Shown here: piece by piece, positions 5,403-8,333 of the stretch | How positions within the stretch are numbered: position 1 is the stretch's first letter | Layout: each line of letters opens with the position of its first letter | NCBI GenBank assembly: GCA_033722375.1 | Contig: JAWVZB010000126.1 | Span: 1-8,333 of the forward strand | Direction: 5' to 3' | Origin: JAWVZB01 sp033722375 | GTDB taxonomy: Bacteria; Actinomycetota; Nitriliruptoria; Nitriliruptorales; Nitriliruptoraceae | Length of the DNA stretch: 8,333 nt | The notes under the pieces: generated by a model | What the model was told of the DNA's origin: nothing | Database searches by the model: none | What the model saw: only the letters and a program-made list of their open reading frames with translations | Program-made: the position numbers and the translations under genes

Positions 5403-7544
5403 ATGCCTGAAGCACCTGACGACGCGAACCCCGACGCCGACACGAGCCCGGCGGAGGCGAACGCCGACGCCGCTCCGGCCGGGGAGGAGGCCGCTGGCGG
5501 GCAGCCCTGGTACGTGCTGGTCCGCCCCTACGCCATCGGTGCGGTCGTCCTCGGCCTCCTCGCCGCGGCTGCGGTCTCGCTCGCGTACTGGCGCATCTAC
5601 TCGACCGCGGACATCCCCTCTCCGGACGAGCTGTCGATCGCCGAGCCGACGGTCGTGCTCGACCGCGATGGCAACCAGGTCGCCAAGCTCGATCCCGCCG
5701 CCGTCCGCAAGAACGTCGACGTCGAGGAGTTGCCCGACCACGTCACCCAGGCGGTCCGCGCGGCCGAGGACCGCAACTTCTTCGAGCACGACGGGTGGTC
5801 GTTCCCCGCGATCGTGCGGGCCACCATCGCGAACCTCCGCTCCGGTGAGGTGGTGCAGGGCGCATCGACGATCACCCAGCAGTACGTGGAGCTGGCGGTC
5901 GAGGACGTCGACGACAGCTACCTCGGCAAGTTCCGCGAGATCGCCATAGCCGCGAAGCTCGACGACGAACTGTCGAAGGAGCGGATCCTCGAGTTCTACC
6001 TCAATGCCGTGCCGTTCGGACGCGGGTCGGTCGGCATCGAGGCGGCCGCCCAGACCTACTTCGGGGTGTCGGCGACCGAGCTCGACGTGAACCAGGCGGC
6101 CACCCTCGCCGGGATGATCGCTGCCCCGACCGCGTACGACCCCGGGCGCAACCCCGAGGCTGCGACCGAGCGCCGCAACGACGTGCTACAGGGCATGATC
6201 GACATCGAGGCGTTGGACGCGTCCGAGGCGCAGGACCGCATGGACGCCGAACTGCCGGACATCCGCACCGATCCCCTGGTCGCGTTCGGTCCCAACGCCT
6301 ACTTCCTGGACGCGGTGCGCCAACAGGTCCCGGATCTGCTCGAGAACGAGCGCCAGGACGTGTTCAGCGGACTCGTGATCCATACCACGCTCGACCCGCG
6401 CATGCAGAAAGCTGCGGTCGAGAACGCCGACGCCGTGCTCGAGGACCTTCCGTACAGCGCGGCGATCGTGACGATCGAGGCCGAGACCGGGGCGGTTCGC
6501 TCGCTCCTCGGCGGCCTCGACTACGAACAGCAACAGTTCAACGTCGCGGTCCAGGGGAAGAACCAGGTGGGCTCGTCGTTCAAGCCCTACGTCCTCACCG
6601 AGTTCGTGGCGCAGGGCTACGACCCGCGGGAATCCACGGTCGAGGCACCGCGCGTCCTCGAGCTCGAGAACGCGAGCGGCGGCGAGGCCGAGATCCACAA
6701 CTACAGCCGCCGCGGCTACGGGAAGGTCACGGTTCGGAGTGCGACCGTGAACTCGATCAACACCGCCTACGTGAACCTCGGACTCGAGGTCGGCATCCCG
6801 CAGGTGGCCGAGACGGCGCACCGCCTCGGGATCGACAGCGAGATCCCGGAGGTCCCGACCGCCGCGATCGGTGCCGCCGACCTCCTGGCCACCGAGATGG
6901 CGGAGGCCTATGCGTCGTTCGCCGCCGAAGGCACCCGCCACGAGAACTTCCTGGTGACCCGCATCGAGACCCACGGCGGCGAGACGCTCTACGAGCACAG
7001 CGTCCAGGGCGAGCAGGCGGTCGAGACGCAGGTCGCCAACGTCGTGACCGACATCCTGCAGGAGGTCGTCCAGCGCGGGACGGGAACTGCGGCGCAACTG
7101 GACCGACCGGTCGCCGGCAAGACCGGTACCACCAACGAGTTCCGTGACGCCTGGTTCGTCGGCTACACGCCCCGTTTCGCCACATCGGTGTGGGTGGGCA
7201 CGCTCGACAACAGTCCGATGGACGACGTGACCGGGGGTTCCATCCCGGCCACGCTGTGGCACGACTACATGGCCGAGGTGGTCGAACCGTTCGACCCGCT
7301 CGAGTTCCCCGCCGCCGACTACAGCGGGCTCGAGACGCTGTACGGGATCGACGGCGACCCGGACAGCGCCGACGAGAGCCCGAGTCCCACGCCGAGCCCC
7401 ACGCCCAGCTCCACGCCGAGCCCGACCCCGAGCCCCACTCCCAGCCCGACCCCGAGCCCCACGTCGTCCCCCAGCCCGTCACCGTCGCCGACCGAGACCA
7501 GCAGCCCCATCGAGGACATCACCGAGGACACCAGCGGCGACTGA
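5403..7544 (+). CDS. Class A penicillin-binding protein (bifunctional transglycosylase/transpeptidase)
   Basis: A 713-residue peptidoglycan synthase that polymerises lipid II and cross-links the strands outside the membrane. In order: an acidic, disordered cytoplasmic tail (1-35), a membrane helix (about 40-63), the GT51 glycosyltransferase with EDRNFFEHDG (122-131, catalytic Glu122), GASTITQQ (153-160) and GKFREI (175-180, second Glu), then the transpeptidase with GSSFKP (nucleophile Ser391), SIN (451-453) and KTGTTNE (573-579). All catalytic residues are present. The C-terminal tail (659-697) is an almost pure Ser/Pro/Thr repeat. The ATG at 5403 is preferred over the GTG at 5337 because the paralogue downstream begins with the same MPE and shares the start context gcgcatgcctgaa; no clear ribosome site is seen for either. 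It lies between the LysM gene and its own paralogue. The Lys/Arg-Asn that usually follows STITQQxx is replaced by Glu163-Leu164. Confidence 0.97.
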   Translation: MPEAPDDANPDADTSPAEANADAAPAGEEAAGGQPWYVLVRPYAIGAVVLGLLAAAAVSLAYWRIYSTADIPSPDELSIAEPTVVLDRDGNQVAKLDPAAVRKNVDVEELPDHVTQAVRAAEDRNFFEHDGWSFPAIVRATIANLRSGEVVQGASTITQQYVELAVEDVDDSYLGKFREIAIAAKLDDELSKERILEFYLNAVPFGRGSVGIEAAAQTYFGVSATELDVNQAATLAGMIAAPTAYDPGRNPEAATERRNDVLQGMIDIEALDASEAQDRMDAELPDIRTDPLVAFGPNAYFLDAVRQQVPDLLENERQDVFSGLVIHTTLDPRMQKAAVENADAVLEDLPYSAAIVTIEAETGAVRSLLGGLDYEQQQFNVAVQGKNQVGSSFKPYVLTEFVAQGYDPRESTVEAPRVLELENASGGEAEIHNYSRRGYGKVTVRSATVNSINTAYVNLGLEVGIPQVAETAHRLGIDSEIPEVPTAAIGAADLLATEMAEAYASFAAEGTRHENFLVTRIETHGGETLYEHSVQGEQAVETQVANVVTDILQEVVQRGTGTAAQLDRPVAGKTGTTNEFRDAWFVGYTPRFATSVWVGTLDNSPMDDVTGGSIPATLWHDYMAEVVEPFDPLEFPAADYSGLETLYGIDGDPDSADESPSPTPSPTPSSTPSPTPSPTPSPTPSPTSSPSPSPSPTETSSPIEDITEDTSGD
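7377..7493 (+). repeat. Ser-Pro-Thr-Pro coding repeat at the end of the first PBP
   Basis: Near-tandem 12-base units encoding Ser-Pro-Thr-Pro, drifting into Ser-Pro, run for about 117 bases (residues 659-697). The tail lies outside the membrane, so it could span the wall or be O-glycosylated as some actinobacterial Pro/Ser/Thr-rich tails are. Such repeats vary in length by slippage. Confidence 0.85.
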
Positions 7545-7665
7545 CCGCCGGATGTTCGGCCTGACCCGAGGGGGTCGCCACCGGCCAGTTGGCGGGGCCC
7601 GGCGGTCCACGGCCCGGACTGATGCGGCATCGTGAGCAGCGTCCTCTCCCAGGAACCGACAGCGC
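7545..7665 (+). other. Gap between the two PBP genes
   Basis: These 121 bases hold the 16-base element shared with the first PBP gene and an AGGA about ten bases before the second start. A weak CGCCA/TGGCG pairing follows the first PBP, but no U-tract, so I see no convincing terminator; the two genes may be co-transcribed. Confidence 0.4.
7625..7640 (+). repeat. Copy 2 of the 16-base element upstream of both PBP genes
   Basis: It matches 5356-5371 at 15 of 16 positions (g to a in the middle) and lies 25 bases before the start of the second PBP gene. Confidence 0.4.
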
Positions 7666-8333
7666 ATGCCTGAACAGCCACCCGACGACGCCGTCAACGG
7701 CTCCTCGTCCGCCGAGGAGCCGACGAGCAGCGAGCCCGAGCCCGGCACAGACCCGACGACCCAGATGGATCCCGTGCCGGTTCGCGACGGGTCGGCGGAC
7801 CCCACGACCCGGATGGATCCCGTCGGTCCGGGGGGCCCCACGGGTAGCGAGTCGACGCCCTGGTACCGCCAGCCACGGCTGTGGGCCTACATCGTTGCGG
7901 GTGCCGCCGTCGTGCTGGGCCTCCTCGTCACGGGTGCGTACTGGGCCATCTACGCGAGTGCGGAGATCCCGTCACCGGACGAGCTGACGATCCCGGATCC
8001 CACCGTCGTGCTCGACCGGGAGGGGGAGGAGGTCGCGCGCCTCGATCCTGCGTCGGTCCGGAAGAACGTCGTGTTGGACGATCTGCCCGAGCACGTCGGC
8101 CAGGCCGTGATGGCGGCCGAGGACCGTGACTTCCGCGAGCACGACGGCTGGTCGTTCCCGGCGATCGTGCGGGCGGCGTGGGCCAACCTGCGGTCCGGCG
8201 GGACGGTCCAGGGAGCCTCCACGATCACCCAGCAGTACGTGGAGATCGCCGTCGAGGACGTCGACGACAGCTACCTCGGCAAGTTCCGTGAGATCGCCGT
8301 CGCCGCCAAGCTCGACGACGAGCTCTCCAAGGA
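7666..8333 (+). CDS. Second class A penicillin-binding protein (partial, 3' end beyond window)
   Basis: 222 codons of a paralogue of the preceding PBP. Seen: a 72-residue acidic cytoplasmic tail, a membrane helix (about 73-95), then the start of the GT51 glycosyltransferase with EDRDFREHDG (152-161), GASTITQQ (183-190) and GKFREI (205-210). From IPSPDEL to the window end it aligns without gaps to the first PBP with 99 of 122 residues identical, and blocks of 38 and 24 bases are identical in DNA. The tail is twice as long as in the first copy and carries DPTTQMDPV (29-37) and DPTTRMDPV (45-53). As in the first copy, Glu193-Ile194 stands where Lys/Arg-Asn is usual. The ATG at 7666 has AGGA about ten bases upstream. 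The transpeptidase half is outside the window, so whether the gene is complete cannot be judged. Confidence 0.95.
   Translation, partial: MPEQPPDDAVNGSSSAEEPTSSEPEPGTDPTTQMDPVPVRDGSADPTTRMDPVGPGGPTGSESTPWYRQPRLWAYIVAGAAVVLGLLVTGAYWAIYASAEIPSPDELTIPDPTVVLDREGEEVARLDPASVRKNVVLDDLPEHVGQAVMAAEDRDFREHDGWSFPAIVRAAWANLRSGGTVQGASTITQQYVEIAVEDVDDSYLGKFREIAVAAKLDDELSK
7750..7824 (+). repeat. Duplicated DPTT(Q/R)MDPV unit in the cytoplasmic tail of the second PBP
   Basis: Two 27-base units (7750-7776 and 7798-7824) match at 24 of 27 positions and are 48 bases apart start to start. All three differences alter one base per codon and only one changes the residue (Gln to Arg). Confidence 0.85.

Noticed and set aside
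4848..5789. Minus-strand open frame of 313 codons
   Set aside because: It covers parts of two real plus-strand genes and the gap between them; the Gly/Arg-rich product is typical of shadow frames.
6186..7262. Minus-strand open frame of 358 codons inside the first PBP gene
   Set aside because: GC-rich codon bias leaves this antisense frame open; it has no ribosome site or domain and the plus strand has all PBP motifs.
7377..7493. Possible CRISPR array or satellite
   Set aside because: The 12-base units have no spacers and stay in frame as Ser-Pro-Thr-Pro codons, so this is a protein repeat.

Overview
The window is high-GC bacterial DNA with strong G/C preference at third codon positions, several GTG starts, and the three-subunit PurS/PurQ/PurL form of FGAM synthase. 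Together these point to a high-GC Gram-positive lineage (Actinomycetota); I cannot name the genus. Coding density is high: no gap between genes reaches 300 bases, and I see no rRNA, tRNA, CRISPR array, insertion sequence or phage gene.

Left part (1-4422), purine synthesis. On the minus strand lie purS (4186-4422), a membrane-anchored protein with a metallopeptidase-like HExxH motif (3440-4204), purQ (2752-3423) and, after an interruption, the N-terminal 587 codons of purL (runs off the window at base 1). PurS, PurQ and PurL together form the enzyme for the fourth step of purine synthesis. The HExxH gene overlaps the purS stop and ends 16 bases before purQ, so it is built into the operon although it has no obvious purine role. 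Between purQ and purL two plus-strand genes are nested: a nitroreductase-family flavoprotein (1853-2443) and a 65-residue membrane protein (2496-2693).

Right part (4557-8333), cell envelope, all plus strand. A membrane protein with a C-terminal LysM domain (4557-5270) is followed by two tandem class A penicillin-binding proteins: a complete one (5403-7544) and a paralogue cut by the window end (7666-8333). The PBPs share 99 of 122 residues over the aligned stretch of the glycosyltransferase region but differ completely in their cytoplasmic tails. The first carries a Ser/Pro/Thr repeat tail outside the cell; the second has a duplicated DPTT(Q/R)MDPV motif inside it.

Control regions. The 134-base gap between divergent purS and the LysM gene holds a perfect actinobacterial-type DnaA box next to a candidate purS -10 element, a hairpin in the predicted purS leader, and a TANNNT element placed as for a leaderless LysM transcript. 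The 89-base gap between divergent purL and the nitroreductase gene holds a 7-bp inverted repeat that could be an operator. These regulatory assignments are inference from short motifs.
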